This document shows, piece after piece, positions 37,700-51,309 of a stretch of 64,000 nt of DNA. The translations under genes were made by a program, and so were the position numbers. The stretch comes from Helopsaltes ochotensis (taxonomy: Eukaryota > Chordata > Aves > Passeriformes > Locustellidae), in assembly GCA_013400155.1 (NCBI GenBank), contig VXBM01001087.1, positions 124,001 to 188,000 on the forward strand, in the 5' to 3' direction. The notes beneath the pieces are model-generated. The model searched no databases, was not told the origin of the DNA, and saw only the letters and a program-made list of their open reading frames with translations. Each line of letters opens with the position of its first letter. Within the stretch, counting starts at the first letter, position 1.

Positions 37700-38110
37700 A
37701 TGTAACATAGAATCATGACCATGGTCATCACTCAGCTGGGATCAGATAGCATTTTTTATCTATTCATTGGATTTAACAAGGCATGAGATGGAAGCAGAAT
37801 ACAAAGCGTGGGTAGATTATCCCATATTCTCCCTTTTGGCTAGTTCTTGGCAATCTCAGCAAGGAAACTGAGGCTTCATGTTGCCATGGAAATAAACCTC
37901 AAGGTCAAAGGGGCATATGGAAGGTCAGGCAATGACAAAGGAACATCTGAGAGGCCATCTGGATGAGTGACCTGACATAATTAGTCATTAATCCCACTCT
38001 TGGGAACAATAGAGTTAGCCGAGAATGTGTTTGGACTTTGATCGTGGTCAGGGTGATCTCATGGGGAAAAGGGAAGAAAGCACCACTTGGTAACTAAGCA
38101 GATTACCCTG
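37700..38110. promoter_or_regulatory. Candidate enhancer-like non-coding element
   Basis: Several well-formed binding-site types cluster: GTTGCCATGGAAAT at 37880-37893 (RFX X-box type), TCAAGGTCAAAGG at 37899-37911 (extended nuclear-receptor half-site, ERR/SF1 type), TAATTAGTCATTAATCCC at 37978-37995 (homeodomain sites) and CTTTGATC at 38036-38043 (TCF/LEF type). Composition is balanced and there are no repeats. No exon evidence. Regulatory function is inferred from motif clustering. Confidence 0.3.
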
Positions 38111-41100
38111 GCATGCTGATAACTAAAGAAGAGTAGTCAGAAGAGGCCAGTGGGATATGCATTTTACATGTGCTATGTTTTCCTTCACTTACTACAGGCT
38201 GCTCTAGAGCCATGTGGCTCTAGGATTAGCTTCTGGGTAGTGATTTTTTTTTTTTTTTTACAGTTTTCAATGAAAAGAGAGCAAGTGTCCCAAAATACTT
38301 CACTTAAAATTCCCAGGCAACAGATGGGAAGAGAAGCTGAAGAGCCAAAGGCATCAGCCAGCTTGGTTTACAGGTGTCAATATTTACTAAGTAGAGTTGG
38401 GCAGGATGCCCTCTGGGAAAAAAGGGAGAGAATAGCTAATCAGTAAAACAATAGCAATCATCCCTGTTGTATGTTTTATACTGAATAGTTAGAATTATAA
38501 TATCACCGAGTGTGTGGCAAAAGCTCCCCATCAGCATCTGTCTTTTCTTTCCTACTCTTTTCCCTGTCATGTCATGTATTTTCACTATTGAGAAGAGTGC
38601 CTTGATGAGAAGATATCCCTCACATGTATCTGAGATCCTACTGCTTGAAGACTTGGTGATATTTAGTGATTGATTGTCTAGAATGTTCTTGGGTGTGAAT
38701 TTGATAATGGACTACAGTAAATGCATGCAACCCAGCACATACAGAAATTAATTTTTCCTTTGGATAAAAAAATAATGCACTCTGCTGTGCCATAAAAGGA
38801 AATAAATGAAATAGACTAAGAAGGCTGTAGAGTAAGAACAGAGGGAGATTTCAGAGATCTATTCTTTCTTTAACTAAAGTGAAATGCAGCATGTAATGTG
38901 CTCTTTTTCAGCTAGGGTATATTTGTTAAAAATTTTCCTCTGAACTAAAATAACTCCATTATACTGTACAACCTCTGCTTAAATCTATTTTTTTTTTGCC
39001 TGTTACAAGTGCATTTTCTTAGACAGAGCAAAACGTAAGCCACTGATACTTCACTATAAGTACAAGTAAGCATCTATGAATATCCAGAGAGGTCAGATAC
39101 AACATCAGCAACTGCAATCCTTTGCTGTCTCTAGGTAATGAAAATAAGTTTTGCAAATAATTTCTGCCATCCACATGTTCCACATTTTTAATTAAGTCCT
39201 TGATAACTGACCAAACCCAGGAAGAATATGTGATGTTTCTCTGTAACTTGTACTTAATTTAATAGCACATAGAGGAAACCCAACATTCTTCCTTTTGTTA
39301 TTGAGATTTTGACACTATGGCTACTACTATTTCCTAAATCATATAATTAATCTGTTTTATTAATAAACAGTAGTTGCACTCCAGGAAAATATACTTGTCA
39401 GGTAAAATCAACAAAATTCTTGGAAACTGTAGACTTAGCACACTCTTCATTGCTTTTAATATTTCCAAGTGAAAGACTGACAAGGCTGTATTGGTTTGTA
39501 CTTTTAAAGAGCAATATAATGGTTACTTTATGAAGTTGTAAATCCATTATCAAATGAGACAGATTATTTTGCTGTTGTGTTTTTGTTTGGCTAATAACTT
39601 GTTATGGACTATAAGAAATCAGAAGGTATGTAATCCTTCCAGAAAGGAAGGTATATAATCTCAGGAAAAGTTGTTATTCTTTGAAGAACAAGTATCACTA
39701 ATGGATTGAAACTTGATGAACAGATTTTGTATGAATAAACACAAACCAAATCTTGTCACCTTCAGAAGACTATGAACACAGTTTTGGCAAAATTTCAGCA
39801 TTACACCTGAAGGAATAATCCATCTGATGTAATCAGTAGTGTTCACACAATGGAAAAATATAGAGGATGTGGAAGAGATTAATTTGGAAAAATCTATGAG
39901 CAACAAATGGCCTCTTTACTTTTTGTGAAATCATCTTGTTTTCATTTGAGAGAATCATGCTATGCCCAACTTATTAGGGGAAAAACGTTTCCACATTGTC
40001 CTATTATATTTTTAAATTATTTTTTTTAAAGAATAAAAGTGGAGAAGAGGGGGATTATGCAACATGCTGGCTATTGTTCATGACTTTAGTGCCCAATTAT
40101 ATTCTCCCTTCAACATATTCAAACACAAGCAATTGACTACAGTAACAGTATTTTAGTCTTCACAGCTAAGAGGTGCTAGCATAGAGCCATTTGAGAGAAT
40201 CACAGTATTCACAGAGATGACCTTGCAAATCTATGCATTCTTCTATTTCCTATTATTTTACTATTTTAGTAAAAATATAATGTTTTTATAGGACTCTATC
40301 CAATTTCATGTACCATGTTATCCATGAGTAAGTCAGAACCAAATGACTGACTGAATGGGCATATAAACAGGCCATTGTTTTATAGCATTGTTGGGATTGC
40401 TTAAGGTTTGACTTGAAGTTGTTAAGATATTGTGTTTCAGAATGACTCACCCCAGTGACTGTGGTGAGAAGCTGCATTTGGTTTCATTTATCAGTACTGC
40501 TAAATAAAATACATCTTCCTTGTCCCCATTGCTGCCTAGTACCTATACTAAAAAAACCTTGCTTCAGCATTCTCTTTAAGAACATTTATACAAATGTGTC
40601 AGTCTTCAAAGACAAGCAATAAAAATTGAGTTCACAGTTTTTCTTTCTCATTCAAGTGTAATGACAAATTCAAAAGAAGGAATAAACTTCTTTGTCTATA
40701 TCTAGAGTGTTTCTAGGTCATAGGAAATCAGCTCATAACCTCTGGCTTCCATTTTGTGAAAACAAATAACAGGATTGGAAATAACCTCAGAGTGATATGA
40801 ATCTTCCAAGGTAGAATATCAATAGCAGTACTCAATCGATATTTCAATTATCACCAGAATTTTCTCAGTATTTCTAAGCCATTTTTCAATCAAGTATTGT
40901 GAAAATAAATAAAGTAGCTCAGGGATTATGGAATATTGTGAGGTGGGAATGAACATCCAGTTCTGCAGTTTTGCTGTGTGAAATCACACACACATCCACC
41001 ACCAGTCAAATCAGTGCTCAAAACAAAGCATAGCCTGACCAGCATAATCCGTGGCTCTGGGTTGTAACCCAGTGATGCCAAGCAAGGCACGAGCCAGCAC

Positions 41101-43000
41101 CTCTGGATGGCCTGGGCTTCCTTGGTGAGCCAAAACAACACCGAGCCATGCAGAAGCCAGGTTGGAAAGTGGAGGCTAAAAGCTGAAAGAAAGGGTTGGG
41201 TTTTATAATTTCCCGACCACCTTCATTGACTTGAGGGGAAAGGGGAGCATCTGTCTCAAGAAGTACTTACAGAAACATTACCAGAGTGTAAAATGCTAAA
41301 GTGTAAAATGCTAAGTAAACTGAAAAGCTATTAACCTTGCTATAATGCATTTTAAAACCAAAAATAATTTGGGTTCATATGGGAAGTGTGGATAAATAGA
41401 ATAGTGTACCTAGCTCCTAAAAAAATTGTACTAGAACAAAAAACTATAGCTGAGTTGTCTTTTTTCATGAGAAGAATAGGGAAAAATTACTTGCTTGTAA
41501 CAGAACTTATGTCTTGAAGCTGACATTTCAGATCAAAGGTCAATTTGGAATAAGTTTTACTGTATAAATCTTTTTCGTAATTCACGTAGCATTTCAGAAA
41601 AAAGAAATCCTTGGAGAAAATGACTATGTTTGAAGCAAGTTTAGTGTGTTAGGATTCATGTTAATTCAGTGTTAAGATTCACACAACAAGACTTAAATTT
41701 GCTAATGAGTAGATAAAGGCTTGGATTTTGATAAAGGCTGTTGTACTATCATTACAGAAATCAGAAACAGGACTGAAAATCCTTTTGTAGACTGGGTTAG
41801 ATAATTAATTAAATATTAATATGCACTCTGGATACATGTCTGCAGTGTTCTATGCATGCAGCTTCTACCATAAAAGAAAGAAATAAAAAATTTTTATATT
41901 ACAGTTTGCTTGAAAGTTTACCTGGGCTATGATTGAAATGTTTTGTGACAGGTGAATTGTCCTGAAATCTTCTGTAAAATAAATATGAGCTTTTTGGTCT
42001 TATGATTTGGGAGTGTTTGAACAAAGTACTATACACATTCATTCTCTCATATAGTTTTCTTAAATGGTTGAAAATAGAAGAGAACATGCTGTATTAAAAT
42101 TGTCATAAATATGTATCTGTCAAAACCTATCAATATGGAGCCTAAAAATTCTTACTCGAATTCAGAAATATTTTGCAAGATTAAAACTCATAGTGTCTGA
42201 TTTACAGTGTACTTCAAAGAAAAAGTTGAAAGGCTCTAAAGGCAGTACCAAGCATGTCAGATATCATTCAGAAAAAATAAATATTCTGAAAAGCCAGCAG
42301 AGTGATTTCTGCCCCACTTTCAAAAGCCAATCAGTTGTCACTCTAACAGCTGTAGGGGTGAGCTACACAAGACTGTAGTTAAGTGCCTTTTATTCTTATG
42401 AAGCAAATTAGAAAAGGTAGAGCTGAAAGATGAGTAATACAACAGACAGTATGCTCAGAAACAAAGCCACCTACACCAAGAATCCCTAGAAGTAGTCTTG
42501 AAGAAAAGGCATCTGGCAGTCTGTTCTGTCTAACTGACCACATCACTAAATCACCAAGCTTATTCTTTTAGTTCACCATCTTTGCCACACACACAAAAAA
42601 TATTCTTCAGGGATGGAGTTTAGAGCAGAATCTGGAGAAAAAAATACAAGTTTCAAGCTCTAAAACTTGACTCAAGTATTTTTACTGTAGAGTGCAGCTG
42701 AAGAGAAGTTTTGTGCCATTTTTGAGGGAAACATATAACAAGTTGGCCTTTATTACTCCTTAGGTTTATATTATTGGTTTCTGAGAAATCTATTCGACTC
42801 TGTTTCAGAGCAAAGTTAAAGGCGCAAGTTTAAATCACTGAAGTCATGCAATTTAATCTTCACCTGTTTGATTTTTGCTTTCAAAGGGAATGCATGCATC
42901 CTCACAGTCAGTTATGAGGTCTTAGCTGGGAGCCAGGATCAAGCAGCTGAGAGATGATAGAAAACAGGTCCATAAACCCCTTCTCTCTTATTCCCAAGCA
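38111..43000. other. Long AT-rich unique stretch, no gene seen
   Basis: A tandem duplication of GTGTAAAATGCTAA occurs at about 41286-41316. No exon or transposon recognised. Frames are all under 100 codons. Confidence 0.6.
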
Positions 43001-43009
43001 TATGAGCAC

Positions 43010-43520
43010 TTCCAACCTGCTTGTTTGATTCTGGCATGAGTAAAGTTTCACTTCAGTTTTAGTCTTATGTTGTCATCTTGAGTCTGCCTTGAAAAGGAAA
43101 TGCCCCTAGAGGTATTGCTGGGAAGCAGTTTAGGAAGCTGCTCCTTGTTGCCTCTCAGCTGTACACTAATGGCTTCCAGCTGAACTAACTGCATCCATGC
43201 TTCTCCCCCAACCTGTGCCCCTGCAAGCTGCTGCTGGCAGTGGACACAAGCCCAATCCGTCTTAGGTGTCAGGGCCAGGAGCCACTGCTTTTAACAGTGA
43301 CATTACTGCTTTCCTGCATATCTCCAAGCGAGTCCTCGTCTCCAGCTCTGCTCCTTCTGTGGTCTTTGGTAAAATGAGGTTAGAACTCCCCTTGGTGGTG
43401 TCTGTGCTTCAGCTGGGAATCATTAACTGACAGCTTGTGAAATGGCAAGGAACAATTTCCTAATTGCCTGTCAGCTGTAGCAGCCTGAGGAACTCTTCCA
43501 GCATGTGTCACAGCAAAGTC
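43010..43520. promoter_or_regulatory. GC-richer segment with homeodomain/MEIS-type sites
   Basis: Composition rises above the surroundings. Around 43419-43482, AATCATTAACTGACAGC, TCCTAATTGCC and CTGTCAGCTGTAG occur in close order: homeodomain, MEIS-type TGACAG and E-box CAGCTG. No open frame of interest. A conserved enhancer is possible but not shown. Confidence 0.22.
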
Positions 43521-44290
43521 AAGCAGGTTATTCTGGTTATTTCAAACAACCCCCAGCAGTGATTTAGACTACTCTGGTTTCATTTTTCGTGATGGGATTG
43601 TCCAAACAAATGATCACTCACAAAGTCCAGTGATGGAGGAAACCATACATCCTTAAAAAACTCTCCAGTTTCATTTACTTGCTCTTACCCAGACACTGCT
43701 ACCCATAATCACACAAGCACGTTCCATGCACATGAGGCACAGATTTAGAAAGCCCCCTGTGACTGCACTGGGGATGGAGACTCTACACACAAAACCATGA
43801 AGTTTTGGCAGCAGCTCAGGGTACACCCTGGACAGAAGCACAAGCATCGCAGACCTATGTATAACTTGATTGCTCTTTTATGGGGAAGGCAGTGGAAAAT
43901 GTAGTTTGCATGGCAGCTTCCTGACAGAAGGATCGATGCAGTTGGAGAGACATCTCCACCTGTGTTAAGCACTCCAGCCTCAGTCCAAATGGCTTTAAAG
44001 CCACATCTCACATGAGGCTGCTTCACCTACCAAGGTAAAAGGGTGGTCTGCACTGGCAGATGCTTCACTATTACACTTCAAGCCGAACATCAGCACAGCC
44101 AAGAGCAAAAGGATCTTAAGGCCAGAAGAAGAGGAGGAAACAAACAAGTCCCATGTGTCTGTAGCTTATTTGTTAGAGCTAGAGGTGTCAGACTGCATTT
44201 ATAGTCCTTTAACCTGTAGTGCTTGTGTATTTTATCTTAGGCATTTTTATATGTTGCTGCCCCAGGAGCTGAACAAGAGGGAGTTAACTT
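43521..44290. other. Unique sequence, no gene seen
   Basis: A 93-codon minus-strand frame (43745-44026) has no recognisable features. Confidence 0.55.
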
Positions 44291-44311
44291 GCATTTTGTT
44301 TTAATTTTCAG

Positions 44312-44545
44312 CTGTAGGAGTTCCACAATCAGGGACCTTCCAGTTAGATCATTCGAAGATTTAGTTAGAAGAGAAAGATCATTCAAAATACGTCAGACTT
44401 ATCTCACTCGGAGCAGTAAATGGAGGAATGGGATTCAGAGCTATAATTTTCAAAGTTATGTACTCACAAAAACAGAAAGATTTTTTCTATACCAGACCCA
44501 AATGTGCCCTGGTGGTTCTGAATAAAGAGAACGGGCTATAGATCT
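44312..44545 (+). other. Weak terminal-exon candidate
   Basis: A good 3' splice site (pyrimidine-rich TTTTGTTTTAATTTTCAG, ending at 44311) is followed by about 70 open codons with many Arg/Ser residues. They end at TAA 44523-44525, which overlaps an AATAAA signal at 44521-44526. Acceptor, stop and polyadenylation signal in this order resemble a last exon. The peptide matches no family I know, and no upstream donor partner is evident. Chance is a serious alternative. Confidence 0.15.
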
Positions 44546-46015
44546 GGAGGTAAAAGGGCAGGACTCCCAGGAATAGATCTTCATCCAAGAACTGTGCATA
44601 GTATCAGCGCATTAAAGCTTAAAAGCAGCCATTCCAACTCTTGTCAGCCTGTGAAAGCCTGGGCTTTTTTTCCCTTTGTTTGCTGAAATTGCTTTTTCTG
44701 CTTTCGGGTGGAGATTAAACAAATTGGCAGACTGCAGAGGATCAGACCATTGCTCAAGAGTCCGAGAGGTTTCTAGTCTGGCACCCAAGTGGACATGTGG
44801 CCAGACAAAGCTATTTTTGAGAGGTAGCTGTTCGGTTTCACACATTAATTTAGCTGATCGCTTAAAAACTTGGTTCCATAGATACCTAGGTTTTCCCCCT
44901 CACTAAGAGGTACCACTCAGTAGCAGTCTTAAAACAGTCTGAGAGCTGAACCTCACAATCCAGTGCATATATGTTATACTGCCAGCTAGAAATTCAAACC
45001 CCAGACAGCTTTGTGCTTCATGCTGCAAAAAGACCTCTCTGATTTGGTAGCATATGTTGGACTTCATTGATGAAACCAGCAAATGAAACTAGCTGCATTA
45101 AATATTGAAAATGTTTCTCATTCAGAGAGCAAGCCATCCATGGCCTACTGGAGTTCCAGAGTTGCAATGTTCTGCTGTAAAAAAACTTAACTATTGGGGA
45201 AGATGCAGAGTTCCTAAATTCTTATCTCAAGGAAAAAGGCTAACTTATTTTTCTGAAAATGTGTTTGAGCAAGAAATAGTTCTGCTGGAAAAGGAAAGAA
45301 GGCTGCTCACATGAGTGCTCTAATTACCATAAATTAAGGAAGTGTCTTTAGTTGTGTTTATATTGTGCCGTTGTTTACTTGGCTTGTTCACATTCAGTTG
45401 TAGGTGGCTCTTCCAAACATTCCTATTTCAGTATGGTTTTTGAGGAGAAACAATATGGGCCAACATGCCATACTTAACATTCATACTGTCTTGGAAATAA
45501 ATGCCTTGAAAACATTTGTGGACTGACCTTTCTGTTGCTGGTTTCTTCCCAGGCAAAAATTTATGAATTTTAGTAAAACTCTAGCTATTCTAAATTTCCG
45601 AAGTTGATGATAAGCCAGTGTCTAACTCATTTCCAGTTACAATATATCTATATATAAGTCAAATATCCTTTGAAAAACTACTCAGCACAGTTTGTCATAC
45701 GACTAGTGAATTATGGCAGCTAATTTTGATTAACCAACTTACTAATTAAACATCTGAAATTAGATATGATGAAAAAATCCTTAGAAATTTTGAGTTATTT
45801 GAAATTAATTTGGTTTTGTCTGGGGAAAAAAATGCAGGGCATTGTAATGAATTTCTTGCCTTTCTTTTTCAATAAATGCTTCCAATTATGTAGATGGCTG
45901 AAAGAAAAACAGATCCAAAGTGTGGCTGCTCAGAACTGCAACCTAGACTGACATTCTTTTTTTCATTGTTTGACATGCAAATTACAGAAAACTCAGTAAG
46001 GTGCACTTCTGTAGA
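44546..46015. other. Unique sequence, no gene seen
   Basis: No exon or repeat recognised. Overlapping opposite-strand frames at 44612-44906 are typical of chance. Confidence 0.55.
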
Positions 46016-46016
46016 C

Positions 46017-46066
46017 ATTTGGACTAGATGACATCTTGCAGGTCCCTTCTAACCTGAATTAGTTTA
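46017..46066 (+). mobile_element. Short CR1 3'-tail fragment
   Basis: GGACTAGATGACATCTTGCAGG... followed by TCCCTTCTAACCTGAATTA matches the CR1 3' untranslated end ('ggactagatgatct...ggtcccttccaacctgaatgattcta'). Only ~50 bases are left and the tail repeat has decayed. Confidence 0.75.
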
Positions 46067-47840
46067 TGGTTCAGAAGGTAATAAGTAAAGACAGAAGACA
46101 TAAAATCAGAGTAATAGGCTTCCTATACCAGCTTTCTTCTGTACTTTGTATGAAACTACAAAGTTATTGTAAATTTCAAGTTATCTTTGACTGTGGGCAA
46201 GCCACAGCTACATTATTGGAACTGTATTCAACTTCTAGGAGAAACTACTCCTGGAAATTAATCTGAAAGCCCTGAGCAGGTCTAACTCCTTCCTTCTGAA
46301 TGGACAGATGTCTTATCAATCTTTTTTGGTTTATAGGAGCAGCACTAGGAGAAGGGACCAGAGGTCCGTCAGTGTTTGAAAAAGTTTATGATCTGACTGT
46401 AAATTTGGATGAATAGGCTAAAGTAGGATGAAATGCACTGCTGCTGTCACCTGCATTGCTACCCTGGGAGCAAGCACATGGAAACAGAAAATTTCTTACA
46501 AAATGGCTATGATAAGGATGACTCCTGACACAGAACAAGGAATAATGCTGAAACTCTACATTAGCTAACACATATGCTGCTGAGGTCCTAATCCAAGGGT
46601 TTGCACAAGCTATTCTACCCTGTATCTTCTCATTTAACAGTAATTCATTACAACTGAGACCTATCAAACAAAGATATACTCTCAGTCTCCTATTGAGATT
46701 GTCAGGAAAAAGAAAAAGGAGGAAAAGCTTAATGGGATGACATTTCTCATTGTTCTCAGATTGCACCCAGGTACAGTGGAATCATTCCACTGCTGGAGGA
46801 TGTGTTCAGTGGTTACACTCATGGGCAACAGTAGAAAAGTCTATGACAAATAGGTGTTGATTACTTTTGAAAATCTCAGCCTTGTTTTTAGCTGGACACT
46901 TCTATAAGGAGGCTCCTTCATGTTCTGCATGCAGCATTCAGTGCAGGAATGTAATAGTAATGCAGTACGTATAACATTTATATGTCATTATCATCATCAT
47001 CATTACCATGATGTGTTATCTGTCTGGCAATCTGCTTGCAATATGAATGACAATTCTTCATATTGGTCATGTTTTTCCATGAAGCATCTAATTATTGCTG
47101 GCAGAGAAAGGCAGTTTGGATTTAAGAAGGCACCAGATGTTGGTAAAACTGCTTTTAAATTCCTCTGTTGCTTCCTGCAGCTTGCAGCTACAGAGAAATT
47201 GCAGCAATTTGGTAGCCTAATCTCTTCAGATGTTTCTGTTATGTTTTAGCACCAATTTCTGTGTTGTGGACACCCAAGGAAGACAGTAAATTTCATCCAG
47301 GTCTTCCCTGTGGTCCACTGGTATCAATTAAAAATATTCATGGCAGCCAGTATCTACCTTATTAAGAACAACCTTGAGTGGAACCAATGCCAAAGGATAC
47401 CTCAGCTTGAGGTAAGGAAATGGAAAATTTGAAAACCAAAGGTCTTTTCTTTTAGAAATGAATTTTGCACTGAGTTTCAGCAGCATATGGTCAGAGGTTT
47501 CACTGAGTGTCCATTTCAGTGTCATCTTTTCAAGAATATAGGTTTGAAACCAGACATGAGCTTCAGTTTCCCACTGAAGAGACTGCTTCCACTTGCCCAA
47601 GGCTTGTATTTTCCATGAGTTTATCCTAAGGTCCACATCATGTAGAGGCAACTAATTCCTTGAATACTTCTGAATAGAGAGGCCACCAAACATAATTTTA
47701 TTACAGGTTTAACATAAAGGACTTGGGAAGGGAGATAAGGAAGAAAATCAACTGGACTGAACCTTTTGCGTGTATGTACTCTCTATAGCAACAACCAATA
47801 TCAATACACAAACAATAATTTATGGATTTCAAGATGTACA
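46067..47840. other. Unique sequence, no gene seen
   Basis: A 126-codon minus-strand frame (46386-46766) and a 109-codon plus-strand frame (46920-47249) lack domain features, and frames of this size are plausible by chance. A short (CAT)n lies near 46989-47003. Confidence 0.55.
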
Positions 47841-47847
47841 CATTTTC

Positions 47848-48041
47848 TTTTTTTTTTTTTTTTTTTTTTTTTTNNNNNNNNNNNNNNNNNNNNNNNNNNN
47901 NNNNNNNNNNNNNNNNNNNNNNNNNNNNNNNNNNNNNNNNNNNNNNNNNNNNNNNNNNNNNNNNNTTTTCTTTTCTTTTCTTTTCTTTTCTTTTCTTTTC
48001 TTTTCTTTTCTTTTCTTTTCTTTTCTTTTCTTTTCTTTTTT
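47848..48041. repeat. Poly(T)/(TTTTC)n tract with assembly gap
   Basis: A T-run (47848-47873) enters a 92-base N run (47874-47965). On the other side there are about 15 units of TTTTC. True length is unknown. The Phe- and Lys-repeat frames here are artefacts. Confidence 0.95.
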
Positions 48042-51000
48042 CAGAAACTTTCAACTTTCATCAGCTTTCCAACTCCCCAAAAAATGAATGACACCACTTC
48101 TCTGGAAAAAACCAGTCTTCAGTTAGCTAAAGGACTTTTGATAAGTTTTTAAGGGAATTACAAACGGCTTAATGTCAGTGTAAGTTTCTTTTAAAGATCC
48201 CTTGGGTCTGATTCTGTCTTTACAGACACTAAATTACACAAGTGTGATTACTTTTGTGATATTTCACTAGAGATACTCCGAGCCCTTCAGCTGTAAAGCA
48301 ACAAAGAATTAAGTACATCAATTCTCTGGATTATGCTGGTGTATAATGCAAAATCGGCAAGGAGAGAGTCATTCTAAAAGTAAGCAATTCCATTTTAACC
48401 TCATCAAAAAACAAATAAAGTTCTTCAAAGAAATCATATCATTGAGCAATAATTTGCATTGATAAAATACGTGGCTATCCAACTGACATAACGATTTCTA
48501 ACGTTTATAGATAGTCATTTACGGCCAAGATACATTAATGAGCCAGATCCTCAGCCAAGACAGGCCAAATTACCTTCATCTTCTGTGTCATTATCTATCA
48601 ACTGAACATCTTACCATCTGTAAGTGGACAAAAGTTTAGTGGAAAGAAAAGTTGGACTGTTAAAAGTATTAACATTTCATTATTTTTCTTCATAAAAATG
48701 TCACATAAAATGTCTTATACCTAGATGCCATGATCTCGTTTTCTAAAATGCTATGTCTAAAAGACAAAGCTAAAGGTTAAAATTAAATGCAATTATATTC
48801 TCCAGGAATAAAATGGATATACATTAAAAGTATAGTTAGGTTGTAAATTCATTTAAGTTTTTAAAAATTACAAAGGAATATATAAAATGCAAATTAAAGG
48901 AGAAAATCTTATTTATCTCCCCTGTTTGTATGGTAATTGGCTCCTTTTAATGAATTAATCTCATGCACAGACTCCTGCTAAATTAGACTACCTATAATGT
49001 ACTGTCTTCAAGTAACTTCACATTCTCATTATGGCCTCCCTAATTTCTAAAGTAAAATTAATATAATTAGGGAGCAAATCAATACATATTGATCTTGAGT
49101 TACTTCAATGGAACAAAAGAATAACAGATTAAAAGGAGATGATTTTTGTTAGCATTGATTTTGCTAGCATGCTGGAACAACAGTGCTGAAGAATTAAGTC
49201 TTGAAATATTTTCCTTCCCTGAATGATATCCTCTGGTAATTTTATATTCTCTATGAAGCAAACATGGCTGTGTTTGAAAGAAATGGAAAAATAATTTTTT
49301 CATTCTCTGTATTTTGGTGACTGCTTGTTTATGGCATAGTTTCCTTATGGCAAAAGACATTGAATGTATTTTATTTTCTTGGAGATCAATTTCGGGCTGC
49401 AAATTATTTCATCAACCGATGTTTCCTTTTCCAAGTGTAAATTAAAGGTGGATGCATGTTGGAAAACACTACCTGAATAAATAACTGGTAGTATACTGGG
49501 ATATAATCAAGCATATGCAGTGAGGAACTTGAGGCTCATAATGAGACATAATGGAAGATTCACAGAAATCAAAGAAGCGATGCTTTTCTACATACCCACT
49601 GACTTATTTCACGTGGAAGAAAATGACACTTCCTAGCAGAAGAGAGTAAGTTATTTTTATTGTATTCAGGCAGACTCATTGCTATCTAATAGCTTTAGAC
49701 TGACATTTATTAGTAAGGTGTGAAGGAAAAATAAAAATGTGCTACCTCGGAAACTGAAGTCCATATTCTCAAAGTTGCTACTGGGGATGGAAAAGTCTCA
49801 GGTGGTTCTAGACAAATACTTTTGCTGCTCCACGTTTCTCCAGAGTCTCCACAGGGCACCGGGCTGCTGCAGAAGGTAGACTTTGCCCCAACTCATAAGA
49901 GCACGCTGATTGAAGTCAGCAGCTAATTTGCTTTTCACATCCTTAAGTCTCTACAGAGCATAAACCTTTTTTCCTAACTCATATTTTGTTTCACTATTTC
50001 ACACCAGCTTTATAATATGTGAACAAATCCCTTGCTAGATGTGATAAATCTAAATTACTTTGCTTAAAAAGGTAATTAATTTAGAGTTTTCCTTTCAATT
50101 TTCACACTATATGAACATGAAGAAAGCTTTTCATGATGTATAAATTTATGTACAGTGATTACCAAATGAATGGCAGAAACAGCTGCATCTTAAATCTTTA
50201 CACTGAATATTCTGATTTACTTCCAGCTAAATGGCAGATTCTGGTTGCATTTCACACATTCGTTTAAGTATAGTTTTAGGGAAACAGTAGCAGGACATAT
50301 AAAGATGCTATAAATATTAGAAGAATAAGAGCTTTTATGTGTTATTTGCAAATATACAAAAGAATTTTCACTCTATAATTTTGTTTACTTAAAATGGGAC
50401 TCTGATGGAGGTAAGATCATTTGATTATTTAACATTATTCCATATAAAGTTATATGTGGATAATAAAGAATTAAAACATACCTGGCCTTTTACATGATGG
50501 GTGAGAAAGCTATTGTTTGACATTAAATTTTGTCATTGAAAAAATGAGAATATTTTAACACAAAATCCTAGTGAAAACAATGTAGATATAATCATTAAAA
50601 TTGCTGCCATCATTAAAATATAATGCTTTTTTTCTTACATTAAACACAGTTCCATTCTAAGTTGTCAAAGCAGATGATAATGCATTCTAAATAATTTTTT
50701 CTAATTGTTAATTTCAGAAAAATAATCTTTGTTGCTATGTATAAAACATACAGCCACAGTAACACAATGAAATTACAAGGAAAATTGGAAGACTTCCTCT
50801 TTTCTTCTCATGGCGTAGAGTTTATTTTAGATCTTGAGCCTTATTGGAACAAATGCAGTCTTGATGATAGCAGATTTTGACTTGAGGCAACGTCTGGGCA
50901 TCTGTGCTGGAACCAAAATACTCTCACCCAGTCTTGCTGGAGGAAAATTATTTTTATTTCAGTTTCCATATGGAGCCCCCTTGAAAAAGCTTCAGGGAAA

Positions 51001-51305
51001 AAGACCCCATTGTCAGGAACAGACTGAACTCTGAGCCCGACAAATAAATGGCACTTTTTGTACCTTGAGAAAGAAATCAAATTTGAGGGCTATCTCCTGA
51101 GTAGCAATATTGGAGTCCAAGGATACCCAATTACTACCTGAGATCCTATTTCAATCTCCGGTTTATGTTCTCTTAAACTGAAGTGAAGGACATGGAGAAA
51201 CATTTTCAGTGAGTTCACTGACTAGTAAGCAGAGTTACAGGGAAATGAAGATTTTTGTATCTGAGTTCTTTTAAGAAAGATTGTTTTTCAGGATCTTAAA
51301 GGCAA
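48042..51305. other. Unique AT-rich sequence, no gene seen
   Basis: Two subregions (48440-48620 and 48880-49085) are rich in TAAT-type and POU-type (ATTTGCAT, 48452-48459) motifs and could be conserved elements, but evidence is thin. No exon or transposon recognised. Confidence 0.5.
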
Positions 51306-51309
51306 GTGA

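Noticed and set aside
37703..37725. ATAGAATCATGA as a possible CR1 tail on the minus strand
   Set aside because: The sequence next to it does not continue into the CR1 3' end.
46386..46766. 126-codon minus-strand open frame
   Set aside because: No domain-like pattern and no splice or promoter context. A frame of this size is plausible by chance in 64 kb read in six frames.
47701..48152. Phe-rich and Lys-rich open frames
   Set aside because: They are translations of poly(T)/(TTTTC)n and run through an N gap.
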